The notes: a model not told the origin generated them from the sequence alone. DNA of 64,000 bases from Siphonodentalium dalli (GCA_032622095.1 CP136063.1:281659426-281723425), one strand, 5' to 3'; counted from the first letter of the stretch, positions 14,242-25,558 are shown. Program-made: numbers and translations.

Positions 14242-14722
14242 CTGGAAATAACGGGCAAGTAATTATGCGCCAAACTGCTGTAATTTAGCAGAAATTGTAT
14301 TGGTAATTACCAAAATTAGATAGGAATCAACCAGCGATTCAAGACGGGACGGATGTCCCCGGATTTAAAAACGGGACTCAGAAATAATCCCAGCGATCAT
14401 GACTTGACACTGACAGCCATTGAGCGGTGAAAACGCTAAATTACCGCAAGAATTTCACAAGCAAATTTGATTGCTAGCAGCGCCATTTCGTAGTATCTTT
14501 ACTACTCAACTTGCCCGCAATTATCCAAGATCTACTTACATAGTATCAAATGTTGGATCCGCATCTTGTGCCGGTCGGCAAGTCCTTCTATCTCTCAGTA
14601 ATACACGTCTTGTTAGTTCAATCTGTCAGTTTCAAGTGTCCGGCGAATCGTCGTGACGTTTGACATCTGTGACAAAGTCACCGGCGTCAGATGGCAACCA
14701 AAAGATGCTACAAATCCCCCAA
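14242..14722 (+). repeat. Inverted-repeat arm, right (about 480 bp)
   Basis: Plus-strand mate of 13,078-13,556. The outer end keeps caaccaaaagatgctacaaa, which in the left arm belongs to the start of the RNase H fragment. The inverted duplication therefore either included host-element sequence or that stretch is part of the arm itself. Confidence 0.9.
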
Positions 14723-16394
14723 GTTTTCAAACTAAGGCCCCCCTTTTAAGGACTAGGGTTTTCATGGGCCAGCTTTTGAGGTTTAATTCCAATTAATTTA
14801 TCTTTGATAAAAATGTCCACCCCCCAAATACAAAATATTGACATATACAGATATAAAAATAAACATAAGCATTGGCACCTCTGAAGGTCCCGTATCGGGA
14901 CCCGCACAGGTCCCACCGACATCCCTACACATACAGCCTCCTAAATATGGAACTCCTAAATATGGAACCTGCTACCCTTTACACTCTGGACTAGCCTTCT
15001 GGGCTCACAGCTTCGGAGCCCACCTTCCTTGATATTCGCACCCTCTACCACGCACTACACACCTTGACCCATACGTGTATATACTACTATGAGGCTTTAT
15101 CAGAAACATTTACAGAGGTTTTGGACAGACTTTAGTAGGCTTTTGTGTATACCAGTAGAATATAAGCATTGCAGCTAGAATGATGTCAGAAATTAGTTAT
15201 AACAATTATTCAAAAACACAACCCTCCTATTTACAGGACATATACTGGTATGCTGATTCCACAAGACCTGGATCAACAAACCAAGAAATTGCTATATCAA
15301 CGGGGTATGGTGTACGCCATGACCCCAACATTGTACGATATATACCCTATAAACTAAACAAATGCATATAAATTAGCAGGTACGGCACATCTACTTGCAT
15401 GTGGCAATACCTGTCAACAACAATAATATACTTGTGAGGGCAAATACATGTAGTCCAACTCTGGGCCATAGCCCACTTTCCACACCATGCAACACTTATG
15501 CGGGCCCCATGCCATAGACAGATATAAACATCCCTTGGGACCTTATTTAGCATTACTCCATTGAGCAATAGATGGTTGGGCTTTTAGCTTGTCAGCCCAC
15601 CACAATACTTGAATATTAGTTCTGGGCAATGCCCAACAAAATATGGTCATATTTGCTAACTGGGGACAGAGTTCCAACCGTTAAAATGTAGAATGCATAC
15701 ATATACATATCCAGTTCTCCATATTGATGTCATGGGTCATAACGGGCGATATAACCACTAACCACTGTTCAGTGGTGGAGATACCGGTACATCACGCCCA
15801 AAACCCAATTTCCAATAGGTAAAGTTTAATGCTGACAAATCACGGGTCAGGGACCCAACTGCAGCCTAATAACCAGAATCTGGGAGCTTTTTCCAAAGTG
15901 ACGCCCCCTGTGTGGTGGGTGATATCTGATGTATCCCACCCTAAACGTAACAACTGGGAACAAACTCCCCACTCAACCACCGAAGCAGGTACCTGCATTT
16001 ACAGAAAACAGTACAAGTACCCACTACATGTACACATGGTCACTACTCCCTCTAATTTTAGAACCTGATAACTACCTAGGGATCTGGTTCCCGGGGACCG
16101 AGTCCCCAACCAACTAAGTGAACTTACCATGTAATTGTTAATATTAAGACCTCTCACCCTCCTCCCTCTACTCTGAAAACTAGGCCTTATATAATAATAT
16201 AGGGTATTAGCACAATCACTATCACCCATCAAATACAAATATTTCACTGTATAAATATGCAATATGACTTCTCAAAAATAGGACTTTATGAGACAAAATT
16301 TCACAGGGCAAAAAATACATGCCCTTTAACCTAGTTTGTGTGTCTATAATACTGGTACCAGTGAGAGGTGAGAGTTCAATCTGTACTATCCAGT
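14723..16394. other. Unassigned region 3' of the gag-like ORF
   Basis: Region downstream (in the minus direction) of the large ORF. Open frames are 60-90 codons with no domain or compositional support. No protease, reverse transcriptase or integrase motif is seen on either strand, so the element would lack its own pol here. Confidence 0.5.
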
Positions 16395-19300
16395 TTAGTT
16401 ATGATGAATTGTGGCCATCAAAAGTGCTTGCGGGCTTGTCTTTCGGGCAAGAACCATCTGCCCGATCCAATCTGAAAGCCCAAAATGCGATGTTCGATAT
16501 TTGTGGCCCACATTAATTCTGAAGTGAATGCCACCTGTCGGATTGTCTTTACCATCTGACAGAAACAGTGTACCTGACAGCGGTCTGTCGCCATGAAAGC
16601 TACATTTACAGGACTTCTTATGATCCACAACTATCGGGTTATTCTCATTTGACAACCCTGCCAGAAAACCATAGTCAACATTTCCAATCTCTTCAAATGC
16701 TATGGTCATATGAGGAGTGTCAAGGTGATTGAAATGTATGCTGTTGGTCACAGCAGTTGAATTGGGCTCACCACAGTCAGCCCACTGTTTGGATTGTGTG
16801 ATGTACATGTACTTGTCACTTTGTGAGATAAACTTGTTATCTTGTTGGAAAGTATCGGTATTGCTATCCAATGCAGTGATGTGTGCATTGATGGGTGTAC
16901 CAGAGGAATTAGAATCCCTGTATGTTATATGATCAACCTCAGTACAATTGAAAGACTGAGAGTTTGATGAATCTGTACCTAATGTTATATGTTTTGTTTC
17001 ATTTCTGCCTTTAGATACCAGAGTATTGTTTTCAGAATGCGACACGACAATTGCATTCAGATGTGTCGGGCCAGTGAGCCCGTCTGCAGGGATAGAATGA
17101 TTTACATGTAATTCCGATGAAGTGACACCAGGAGGTACAGGGCAATGTGCCCTATTACATGCAAGATCAACTTCTACAAAATTAGAATCCATATTTACAT
17201 GTGTCCCTGTACTTCTATGGATATTTGAAGAGTGTGCAATTTCCAAATTAGCATTAACCATGTCTGAAGACAGTGATGTGCCATTCATCCATGCTCTCCA
17301 AAACAGAGGTTCTTTACTTTCTGTTACTGGGAGTGATCTCCCATCTGAATTCACAACTTCATTGCAACTTTCAATTTCTTCACAAAATTTGTCAAATGTT
17401 GGAATACTTTGGAAATCACATGTATCTTGCAATTCCGTGACCCCCCTAATGGGAACTAATGGATTCCCTGTGTAGCTGGGTTCACTTTTGACATGACTTG
17501 AGAATACATGTGATCCTGCAATAATGTGGCAGTCTGTTTCACAAGTTCCATTTACACTGAATGTGCAAAGATGTTCATGTGAAATTGAGTTGGGTGCAAG
17601 TAGATTTATTTTGGAACAAATCGCTTCCGAGTTATCACCACAACTAGAAAGGTTTTCTGCATGATTTAATTGTGTGACTGCAATTTCTCTCTGGTCGTCA
17701 CAAGAGGCTGAACCGGGCGTAACTGAATTCTCACTCGCATGAAATTGGGAATCAAAACTCCCATAAACATGAGCCGTGCGGTCATTCAACACGCCCATTT
17801 CGCTTTGTGACTCAAGTGCCTTTGAATTGTTCTGACACACTGGGTTACCGGGAACACTCACACAATCATTGGGCGACGACTGTGACGATTCCCTTGTGTT
17901 CAAGTGGTGTTCATAGGAAAGAGAAACTTTCCTATTTTCCACTGTGCTCACTTGGCAAGTGCCAAATGAATCGTCTTGTGATCTGACGTTAACTGTATCA
18001 AGCTTTGTCAGTTGATTAGCGGGAAAAATATTCCCAGAATGTGATTCGGAAGTGAACACAGGATGATTGTATTGAGCACTCAATTGAAAAGCACCCTTGC
18101 ATGATGATTCAGGAGGCAAGTACCCAGAAGATGAGCCTTTTGCATTTTGATTCTGTACATCAACAACATTGCAATTAGATTTACTACTTTTATACTGTGC
18201 CAGATTACAAAATCTGGGATCTGCTAGTTTGGTCGATTTGTTTAACTGGGCAGACCTATAGTCGCCCATCGAGTCACCAGGATCCCAAGAAGGCGTTTGG
18301 CAAGTACTAGTACTGGCACCAATAGTATACTGATGTGCTTCCAATTTCTTATGAGCCCTGTGTTTTGGCCTCACAGATTTATTTGATGCTCCCTCAGAAA
18401 TTGTGTACACAGAATTCTCAAACTGCTGTGATTTCAATACTGAATCCGATACAGCAGTTTCATTGTCAAAATACTCTTGGCCATTTGAAATTATGTTCCA
18501 GTCTGCATTTTCACAGACGGCAGTGGAATAATTATTATACTGACGGGACAAATCATAGTCAATGTCCCAGCTTGTATTTATGTTATAATCAAACTCGTGA
18601 CTGACATTCAAGTTATTCTCATTGGAACTGCATGACTGATCCGATTCTGAAAGGTAACTATCAGAGGCAAACGACGGGCCATAATTCCTATTGCTGCATT
18701 TGGAGTTATTTCGGGATGCATCCCTTTGTAACGATTCCCACTGTAACTCAACCAACAAATCATCTACCCCTATCGAGGGCTCACTGTCCAATATTTCAAC
18801 AAACCACTTTTTGGCCCATCCATATAGACAGTTTCCCAAATAACGTACTTCTTCATCTTGTGTGCGGAAATTGTATTTATCTAACTGATTTAGAAATAAT
18901 TCCTGAAATTGAGAGGGCTGCCAGCTTTGGCTGCCATCGTATCCCCAAGTGTTGGGAACTCTTGGAGCCTGCCGTGGTCTAGCATCCCCATTATTGCTAC
19001 TTGCATCTAAAGGATTGTTATCATTTAATCTGATATCTTGCGGACCCCGGCCCATATGAAAGGCTGGGCCAGGCCGACCCATTTCCTGATCCCAATGATT
19101 ATAATTGTTTTGGGGATGACGGCCATCAAATTGGGCTTGTCTTTCTGGCGGACGGTCCTCAAAATCTGAATCGGCGTGATTATTATAGTCACGATTTCTA
19201 TTTCGGGGGCAGCTATTTGTACGGTCATCCTCGGATGGAGACCGCCCCCTGCGAAACCCATCATAATGATCATCAACATCCGACCCATCCCGAAATCTAT

Positions 19301-19988
19301 ATCTGGATCGCCTATTTGTACGATTGTCCCGGGACTGAGACTGTCCACGTGGAAACCTATCACGGGTATTTTCAGCCGACCCTTCCCGGTCTCTATATCT
19401 GGGTCGCCTATTTGAATGATTGTCACGGGACTGAGACCGTCCCTGTGGAAACCCACCCTGTACAAGATCATCCCTGAAATCACGTGTATCCTGAACTCGT
19501 CGCCCACTGTTTTGTTGGCCATGCTGATTGGGTTGGGCATTATTTGATTGTTGTCGCCTCCCTTGATTTTCCACAGCCCTGTTTACTGGGCTATGTTGCT
19601 GACCACTACGAGAATGAACATTTGATCTATCGCGTCGCTGTAGCTTGTCGCGATTTCTACTATCACGACCCCGTGATGGTCGAGAGTTAGGATCAACGCG
19701 AATATTGCCGAAATCCTGTTCAAGGTCGAAATCAACTGGGCTCGTAGCCCTATTTGTCCCTCCATGCCCCTTCCCTGAAACCTCGGCATTAGAATTGTCG
19801 CGGTATGTGTCGCGATACAAGCGGCGAGAATGTCGGTCGTCATCGTACTGGGCGAAATCATCAGACTGATTGTTGATAGGAACCCGAGACTTTTGTTTCT
19901 TCGGGCCAGTGAAAGCCTCAGTATAAGACGGGATCCTTTGATCCCATAACCTAGTTGAAGGTAAATAAATATTATGGCTTTGGGTCAT
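16395..19988 (-). CDS. Orphan gag-like protein, 1,197 aa, mobile element
   Basis: A single unbroken 3.6-kb frame starting at ATG 19,988. Residues about 45-290 are Arg/Ser/Asp-rich and contain repeated blocks with the core RGRSQSRDN or RGRSPSEDD, resembling an RNA-binding, SR-like region. Residues about 355-420 hold a candidate retrotransposon gag core (W.PSQFQELFLNQLDKY, then NCLYGWAKKWF), the pattern of the gag/capsid-like family in which a conserved L.G.A..W closes the domain. Residues 430-1,100 are Ser/Asn/His-rich and low in complexity. The last 90 residues are better ordered (DWIGQMVLARKTSPQALL). There are no zinc knuckles, protease or polymerase. A truncated second copy of its 5' end at 13,557 shows it is a mobile element or was moved by one. 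The intact frame contrasts with the decayed RT next to it. The gag assignment is moderate; a domesticated gene is possible. Confidence 0.55.
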   Translation of the reverse strand: MTQSHNIYLPSTRLWDQRIPSYTEAFTGPKKQKSRVPINNQSDDFAQYDDDRHSRRLYRDTYRDNSNAEVSGKGHGGTNRATSPVDFDLEQDFGNIRVDPNSRPSRGRDSRNRDKLQRRDRSNVHSRSGQQHSPVNRAVENQGRRQQSNNAQPNQHGQQNSGRRVQDTRDFRDDLVQGGFPQGRSQSRDNHSNRRPRYRDREGSAENTRDRFPRGQSQSRDNRTNRRSRYRFRDGSDVDDHYDGFRRGRSPSEDDRTNSCPRNRNRDYNNHADSDFEDRPPERQAQFDGRHPQNNYNHWDQEMGRPGPAFHMGRGPQDIRLNDNNPLDASSNNGDARPRQAPRVPNTWGYDGSQSWQPSQFQELFLNQLDKYNFRTQDEEVRYLGNCLYGWAKKWFVEILDSEPSIGVDDLLVELQWESLQRDASRNNSKCSNRNYGPSFASDSYLSESDQSCSSNENNLNVSHEFDYNINTSWDIDYDLSRQYNNYSTAVCENADWNIISNGQEYFDNETAVSDSVLKSQQFENSVYTISEGASNKSVRPKHRAHKKLEAHQYTIGASTSTCQTPSWDPGDSMGDYRSAQLNKSTKLADPRFCNLAQYKSSKSNCNVVDVQNQNAKGSSSGYLPPESSCKGAFQLSAQYNHPVFTSESHSGNIFPANQLTKLDTVNVRSQDDSFGTCQVSTVENRKVSLSYEHHLNTRESSQSSPNDCVSVPGNPVCQNNSKALESQSEMGVLNDRTAHVYGSFDSQFHASENSVTPGSASCDDQREIAVTQLNHAENLSSCGDNSEAICSKINLLAPNSISHEHLCTFSVNGTCETDCHIIAGSHVFSSHVKSEPSYTGNPLVPIRGVTELQDTCDFQSIPTFDKFCEEIESCNEVVNSDGRSLPVTESKEPLFWRAWMNGTSLSSDMVNANLEIAHSSNIHRSTGTHVNMDSNFVEVDLACNRAHCPVPPGVTSSELHVNHSIPADGLTGPTHLNAIVVSHSENNTLVSKGRNETKHITLGTDSSNSQSFNCTEVDHITYRDSNSSGTPINAHITALDSNTDTFQQDNKFISQSDKYMYITQSKQWADCGEPNSTAVTNSIHFNHLDTPHMTIAFEEIGNVDYGFLAGLSNENNPIVVDHKKSCKCSFHGDRPLSGTLFLSDGKDNPTGGIHFRINVGHKYRTSHFGLSDWIGQMVLARKTSPQALLMATIHHN

Positions 19989-20490
19989 TTCACTCTATCT
20001 CTTCCTCCCTTCAAAAATGACACTTGGTATGAATGGAAGAATACACGACCAAATAAACCAAATGACCAATAAATGAGCGCAAGAGGATGGTCTACTAATG
20101 TCAGAAAAATCTCAAATATTTTATGAACCAACATACATGGCAAAATTTCTAAGTGTCAGCAATGGAAATTTCATCAAAATTGAATCACTATTGCCACTTT
20201 AATGTTTGGTAGAAGCCAAACAAATTATTTTAGATGGCAGTTACTCTGAATAGTAGCTCCAATTCATTGAATTTCAACACAAAATAGCAGGATGCCACAT
20301 TTTTATGCAAAAAATGATGCAAAAAATGACTAAGTTCACCAAAAACTAAAATTTGTGTGAAAATCTCAAAATTTCATTCATTTTCTGTCAGAAAAATGGA
20401 AATATCTGAAATAAGAGGGCTTCACTAACAATGATGCCCTAAAATGCAAATGTGACGGGCCAGAGCCCCAAAAAAAATAAAAAATTGGTA
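19989..20490 (-). other. 5' leader of the gag-like element
   Basis: Upstream of the ATG the sequence matches 13,678 to about 14,050 in stretches such as ggcagttactctgaatagta and gggcttcactaacaatgatg. The shared extent shows this is a transcribed leader or terminal region of the element and not host DNA. No LTR pair is demonstrable. Confidence 0.6.
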
Positions 20491-21429
20491 AGGAAAATTC
20501 TTTAAAATTTTCAAACACCAAAAAAAATGGCTGGGAAACCAAAGTTACCAAAGGATTTATGGAACTACCACCTAGGCAAACCAAAGTTCCCCCCAAAATA
20601 ATCACCCCTTGGGAGAATATCAGACCCTCCCGTAAGACAATACAATGCCACAATACTCCAATCCGAAAGTGGCAATTTCACAGGATTGGGCCCTAGGAAT
20701 TTTATGGGACTACCACCTAGGAAAACTCCCCAAAAATTAAAAGCATTTCCCACCCATGTTCGAGTGTAGTCGCAGTGTCATTTGTAGCATCTTGCCACAC
20801 CAAACCCTTTGATCTCTTATAGATTAGATACCTTTTACAACCAGGTCCATCTTTGGCCAGCGCTGGTTCTTCATCTGTGTGATGTATCCAGTCAATATTA
20901 AGTACATGTTTCCATAAGAGATCTTGAATACCAACCAAATGTTATCAGCCCATGTCCCAACCAAGTGACCTCAGGCATTCAGGGGATTAGATGCATGCAG
21001 GGCAAGCTTGTGCCACTCAGTCACACTCTGGAAGATCATAATCCCCACTCCATGCTAAACCAGGTTGGGGGCAAACTGATTGCTTAATTGTCCCACATTG
21101 CTGGCCCAGATCTGGGCCAAACCCATTAGACATGAAGTTAATCTGCCCTGTCTGAGGACACACTGAGTGACTGACTGGACATTACAGGATGGCACAGAAT
21201 AACTTATTCTACTGGGGAGGAAACCTAAAGACACTACAATCCTCCCCGTTTTATAAACGCTCCCCCTCCCTCTGAGAAACAAGCCCCCAGCATTTCCGAA
21301 GCTTCTGGATTTAGCTAAGACAAGTAGGATAAATGTACAAAGCATATACCCAAAGACGATGGCCATGGTCCAAGCTAAAAAACTGACTCGGGCTTATATG
21401 GAAAAATGGACGTGCCCATATGTAGAGTA
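20491..21429. other. Unassigned segment between gag-like element and RT
   Basis: No coding domain is seen. A motif accaccYaggMaaac occurs twice (near 20,568 and 20,710). On the minus strand tttataaaac at about 21,250 could be a TATA-like box, but nothing else supports a promoter. The minus-strand ORF at 21,055-21,366 has no recognisable content. Confidence 0.4.
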
Positions 21430-22555
21430 TCAGAAACGCCCGGGTCGTACACAAGATGAAACAAAATTTAATTTTCCCAATAATGATTCCAGTTCCTTCT
21501 TCGTGGCATATTTCTTATTCAACCAAGATCGAACAAGATCAAGAATTTCACAAAGGCGAACTGAATCTATACTCAATGAAAGACTTTCGGTATCAAATTG
21601 AATACCCAAAAATTTCATTTGTGTTGACGGTGAACATTTCTTGTTTTCGGCTTCTTCAAGCCCACAACTATCCAATAAATATTTTAAATATACAAATGCC
21701 TCATCAGCTTCCTCTTTAACTTGACAACCTGCCAAATCATCAAGATAGTTTACCAAGTTAAATCCAGCTTGATTCATCATGTATCTATGAGTTGGTCATA
21801 GATTGACATGCTAAAGCACTACTTCTTAACCCCATTGGTAAAACTCTATCAAAGTAAATTTGACCCTTCCACTTATAACCAAGCATATCAATGTCACCAA
21901 CGTCAACAGGAATTTGCCTATAGCATCGTTTCAAATCTCTTGAGTATATCAAAGAATTCTGACCACATTCTCTGACCAATTCAACAAGGCTATCGACTGA
22001 TGGGTATATTAATTTGTAATTTTCTCCAAGATATACATTTTTTGGAATAAAATCATTGACACTATTTCCTTGGGGAAAACTCAAATCTAAAATGATTCGC
22101 CTTTCTACACTGTCTCGCTTGGGGACAGAATTTAATGGAGAAAGAAATGCAGTATCAAATGGAATTTGTTGAAAGGGACCGATTACTGCTTGATAAGATA
22201 TTTCTTTCTCAATATACTGGTTCATTTCATTTGGAAAGGAAGTAGCACTAGCATGATTCCTACTTCTAACATTTGTTGGTCTAACATGTTGAGTTTCCAT
22301 GCCAATGGGAAAACCATACTTTAGAAAATCACATAACCGTTTATCTTCATAACTTGTCAACATTGACTCAAAAAATTCAATGTTTAATTTTGCATAAACT
22401 GGTATGCGACATAACTCAAAATTGTACAAACCGGACTGTCTAACTTTGATATTTTCATTCACTACTGTTTCGTTGAATGAACTATCACCAGCTATACTGT
22501 GTTCTGAGACAGAAAAATATGTTAATTTAAATGAATCCGCCTCGACATGTTTCAC
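21430..22555 (-). pseudogene. DIRS-type reverse transcriptase, frameshifted and truncated
   Basis: Two adjacent minus frames make one RT domain. The first frame (22,555-21,785) has FLSPLNSVPKRDSVERRIIL then DLSFPQGNSVNDFI, the motif-A region IYSRDLKRCYRQIPVDVGD, and the motif-B-like PMGLRSSALACQSMT. The frame then shifts by one base near 21,783. The second frame (21,780-21,430) has the motif-C box NYLDDLAG, then KFLGIQFDT and LLGKLNFVSSCVRPGR. This SVNd / YLDDfaG / LGkL.fvs.cVRPGR signature belongs to the DIRS/Ngaro branch of reverse transcriptases. The frame ends at the point where RNase H should follow, and a matching RNase H piece lies at 12,619-13,120. Such elements replicate through RNA and integrate with a tyrosine recombinase, which I did not find here. 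Confidence 0.85.
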
Positions 22556-22860
22556 AGAACATTTGTCATTGTTCTTACTGGCCTCATTTGAAAGTCATGA
22601 GCCTGATGAGGTTTCCTGATGAGGACATGTCGAGCTGGACTCAGAATGAGAAGAACAAATCTTATCTTTCTCCAAACAACTTGCACAAATATGCTGCACA
22701 TGTCTCATTTGACCCTGAACAACTCTCAAATGAGGTGATTTCTTTGGACATTTATTTCGTTGAAACTCAGGGCAGAACCATTCCCTGTTCGAATTATCCT
22801 TGGTTGGGGTAGGTCACCCTGATGCAACACCACCCAAAGGACTGTCTCTGTTCTGAGTAC

Positions 22861-23777
22861 TCAACGCAACGTCTTACCGTATTTTGGCCGAGTATGACCA
22901 ACCAGTAATGGGGTTTCCAACAATGATGTGTCATCACCCCAGTCTGCCTGACCATACTCGATCTTTCGAATGACAGCAGCATAAAAGTCCAACAGTGACT
23001 TCCACTCATAAATTTCCAAATAATAAGCAATTTTACGTAATAAAAACAATCGGCCTTTCTTTTCTTTCTCATTTCTGATCTGCATAATAATTTCAAGTTC
23101 TCCAGCAACAAATTGGCTGAAGGAGAGGTCTTGATATCTTATCTCTTTATTCACATACTCTAATTGCAACAATGACTGTGGGCATAATTGTGGATACAAA
23201 ATTGTGGTAGCTGATTTGGCTTCCAAGCCTGAAATATTACTCTGTTTTGCCTTTACTTTCTTGTTTGTTTTCGGTCTCTCCTTAAATATAGCCGACCTAT
23301 CAGATGATGCATCACTGTCCATTTCATCATCACATGTGTCCGGTTTCAATTGATTATTTACATTCTTTTTGAGACGTGAGTCAGATCTCAAATTATCTAA
23401 GGTAATGTTTATTTTACTCTTTTTACCTTTCTTCAATGCTGCCTTTTCGGCCTCCGCCAACTCTCTTCGGGACTCTTCCAACTCTTGTCTGATCTTTCGT
23501 TTCCGTTCCGCTCTTCTGTCGTCCAGAGACTTCGATTCTGCTTTATTTCCTCAAGCATGGATTTCGTCTCTTCGTCATCGCTACCTTCGCTTCCTGTTTG
23601 GCTGTCGCTTTCTGCAGAAGATTCTACCTCTTCGTTGGGCGTATAACCGTCCTCGTTGGTCTGACTTTCATCTTCATTCGCTTCGGATGGCACAAACTTA
23701 TCACCTTTCTCCTTTCGCCCTGATTTGTGCATTTCGTTATAATCGATTACTGCTCGCTCTCGTTTGGATCGAATCAT
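22861..23777 (-). pseudogene. ORF1 of the DIRS-type element, frameshifted
   Basis: Two minus-strand frames overlap at 23,433-23,481 and appear to be one ORF split by a frameshift. The N-terminal part is Glu/Ser/Asp-rich and charged. The C-terminal half carries FSQFVAGELEIIMQIRNEKE, GRLFLLRKIAYY, YEWKSLLDFYAAVIRKIE and WGDD, a pattern I associate with ORF1 products encoded beside DIRS-like RTs in invertebrates. It lies upstream of the RT on the same strand with a 300-bp gap, the order expected for one element. Confidence 0.7.
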
Positions 23778-24086
23778 TAAATAAATTCAACGTTAATTTA
23801 AAGTATGATCGAATATCGATATTATAATTTATAAGTCGAAAAGTTGATCTCCAAATTGATCTGTCAAAATATTCGAATGGTAAGGAAAAATTTGGGCACG
23901 AATGCTTATATACCAGCTAGGAATTATGGGTACCTGAACTGAGAAGTTCAAAGGTCATGGATACTGACGTGTATTCTAAATATGTCAACCAATAAAATGA
24001 GAAGTTCCAGTGTGATTTAGAGTGACGTAAAATTCTAAATTTATATCCAGGCTTAGTAATTACATATTTTGGTACCAAAATAGCCC
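23778..24086 (-). other. 5' end of the DIRS-type element
   Basis: AT-rich sequence upstream of ORF1 up to the right flanking repeat. No LTR or split direct repeat is evident. The junction at 24,087 is inferred from the 26-bp repeat only. Confidence 0.4.
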
Positions 24087-24112
24087 GATACATATTGATT
24101 GTCTCAAACATG
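24087..24112 (+). repeat. Right flanking direct repeat of retroelement nest
   Basis: Matches 12,593-12,618 except for one base. The sequence continues to about 24,210 with similarity to 12,511-12,600, so the target already contained or later gained a tandem copy. Confidence 0.7.
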
Positions 24113-24842
24113 GGTTACTGCCTACAGCAACATCAAGGACCTATGGGTCAATGAAATTCAGTGATGCACTGCACTGCTGAATTGATATACAGAATGCTGA
24201 GATACATATTTTATATTGGGCCTTAAAATATCGCATATCACGATATGTTTTGAATAAACTGTGATACAATCGCAGCATCTAGACTTTCCTCACGTTGTGC
24301 AATGTTACTTCAATTCATTTTTATTGGGTTGTTCACATTCATTCTTAAATTGTGATCTATCAACGGTTGTTTTCCAACAATTGCAAGTGACAATATTGGT
24401 TATGATAAAGCTGCTTTCACAGACCTGTTTCTGATGCATCCAGCCAATGCAATTGGCTGTCGGGTTAGGTGCAACATTACAAACCATACATATATCACTG
24501 ATGTTGTGGCTGACGCAGTTAAATGCAGTAGGGTATAGCCGAATCATGATCTTACTTTTCTACAGCATGAAACAACAAAGAGTGTTTTTAGTCAGTATAT
24601 ACATTTTGATATAAAGTGTATTTGTATGACTTCTGTGCAGAAATAGTTGATAACCCTCATTAATTTTGATTTTGCTTAAACACAACAGCTTTGTTAAATT
24701 TTTCGCATGCAGAAACACTGTTCAGTGATGTGTGTTGTGTTGATTCAGCAATTTTATATCTTTCACACAAAAACAAAATATGAGTATTTAGTAAATAAAC
24801 GGTTAAAGAATGCTGTTTACTCAGTCCCAAACACAAGTTTCA
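24113..24842. other. Intergenic or intronic DNA, no gene seen
   Basis: AT-rich. Upstream exons of the PRDM9-like gene (the N-terminal half of the SET domain) would be expected somewhere upstream of 25,559, but no matching frame is visible on the plus strand here. Confidence 0.5.
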
Positions 24843-25535
24843 TTATACCCCCGTAACAAAGTTATTTCTGGTGGAGGGTATGTGCGCTGGTGAATATGAG
24901 GTCCGTACGACTTTTTATATGCCTAGTTGTTATTAAAAAAACGGGAGATATTATGTTATTGGCCTGTCAGTTGAGGCATCCATCCACCCGTTCGCTTTTG
25001 GTTGCTAGATGATAACGTTGTATAGTCTCCACTGAAATGGAATGAAATTTGATATCGGTATGTGGGTTTACTGGGACAAAATACAGGTCAAGTTCAAGTT
25101 TTGGTTCCACCCGCCAATTTTCACCAGAGTTATGGCCCTTTTTGTTGAAATTTGGACTCAATTTTATTTTCTGGATGATAACATTAGTAAGTCTCAACTG
25201 TATGGAGTGAAATTTGGTGTGTGTATTTACTAGCACAATATACAGATCAAGTTCGAATTTTGGTACCGCCTGCCCATTTTCACCGGAGTTATGGCCTTTT
25301 GTTGGAATTACCATGGGTGTATTTTGCCATGCCCTAGCGTTGCTCTTGTTTTTAGTGGTGTTATCCCCCTTTTTCAATTATTTATCTGAGCTTGTATTCC
25401 TATATTTTCCAGTCAATTTTTTAAACACAATTGTGTTTTCTTTTTCGAAAAAACAAATATGTTAATATGGCTATCCTTAATGTAGCTCAATTGCACTGTG
25501 GGGGTATCCTTAGTCCCAATGAGTCTCACCTCTAG
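24843..25535 (+). mobile_element. TATACCCCC repeat element, copy 1
   Basis: Starts ttatacccccgtaacaaagt and ends gggggtatccttagtcccaa...cacctctag, followed by T. Related copies lie at 40,961-41,664 and 56,202-56,870 with the same two ends. The interior has degenerate internal repeats (ttttcaccRgagttatggcc twice). It is noncoding. The 3' end CTAG before T resembles a Helitron-type terminus, but a TC start is missing. It ends 23 bp before the splice acceptor of the SET exon. Confidence 0.7.
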
Positions 25536-25558
25536 TAACTTTACATTTGTTTCTACAG

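Noticed and set aside
15829-16262. Several 60-90 codon ORFs downstream of the gag-like gene
   Set aside because: They overlap in different frames with no motif. No pol domain could be recognised.
21055-21366. 103-codon minus-strand ORF
   Set aside because: No domain, repeat or neighbour supports it; it lies in unassigned mobile DNA.
24305-24547. 80-codon minus ORF before the PRDM9-like exons
   Set aside because: Cys and His residues do not form a known finger spacing, and it is on the opposite strand to the gene.
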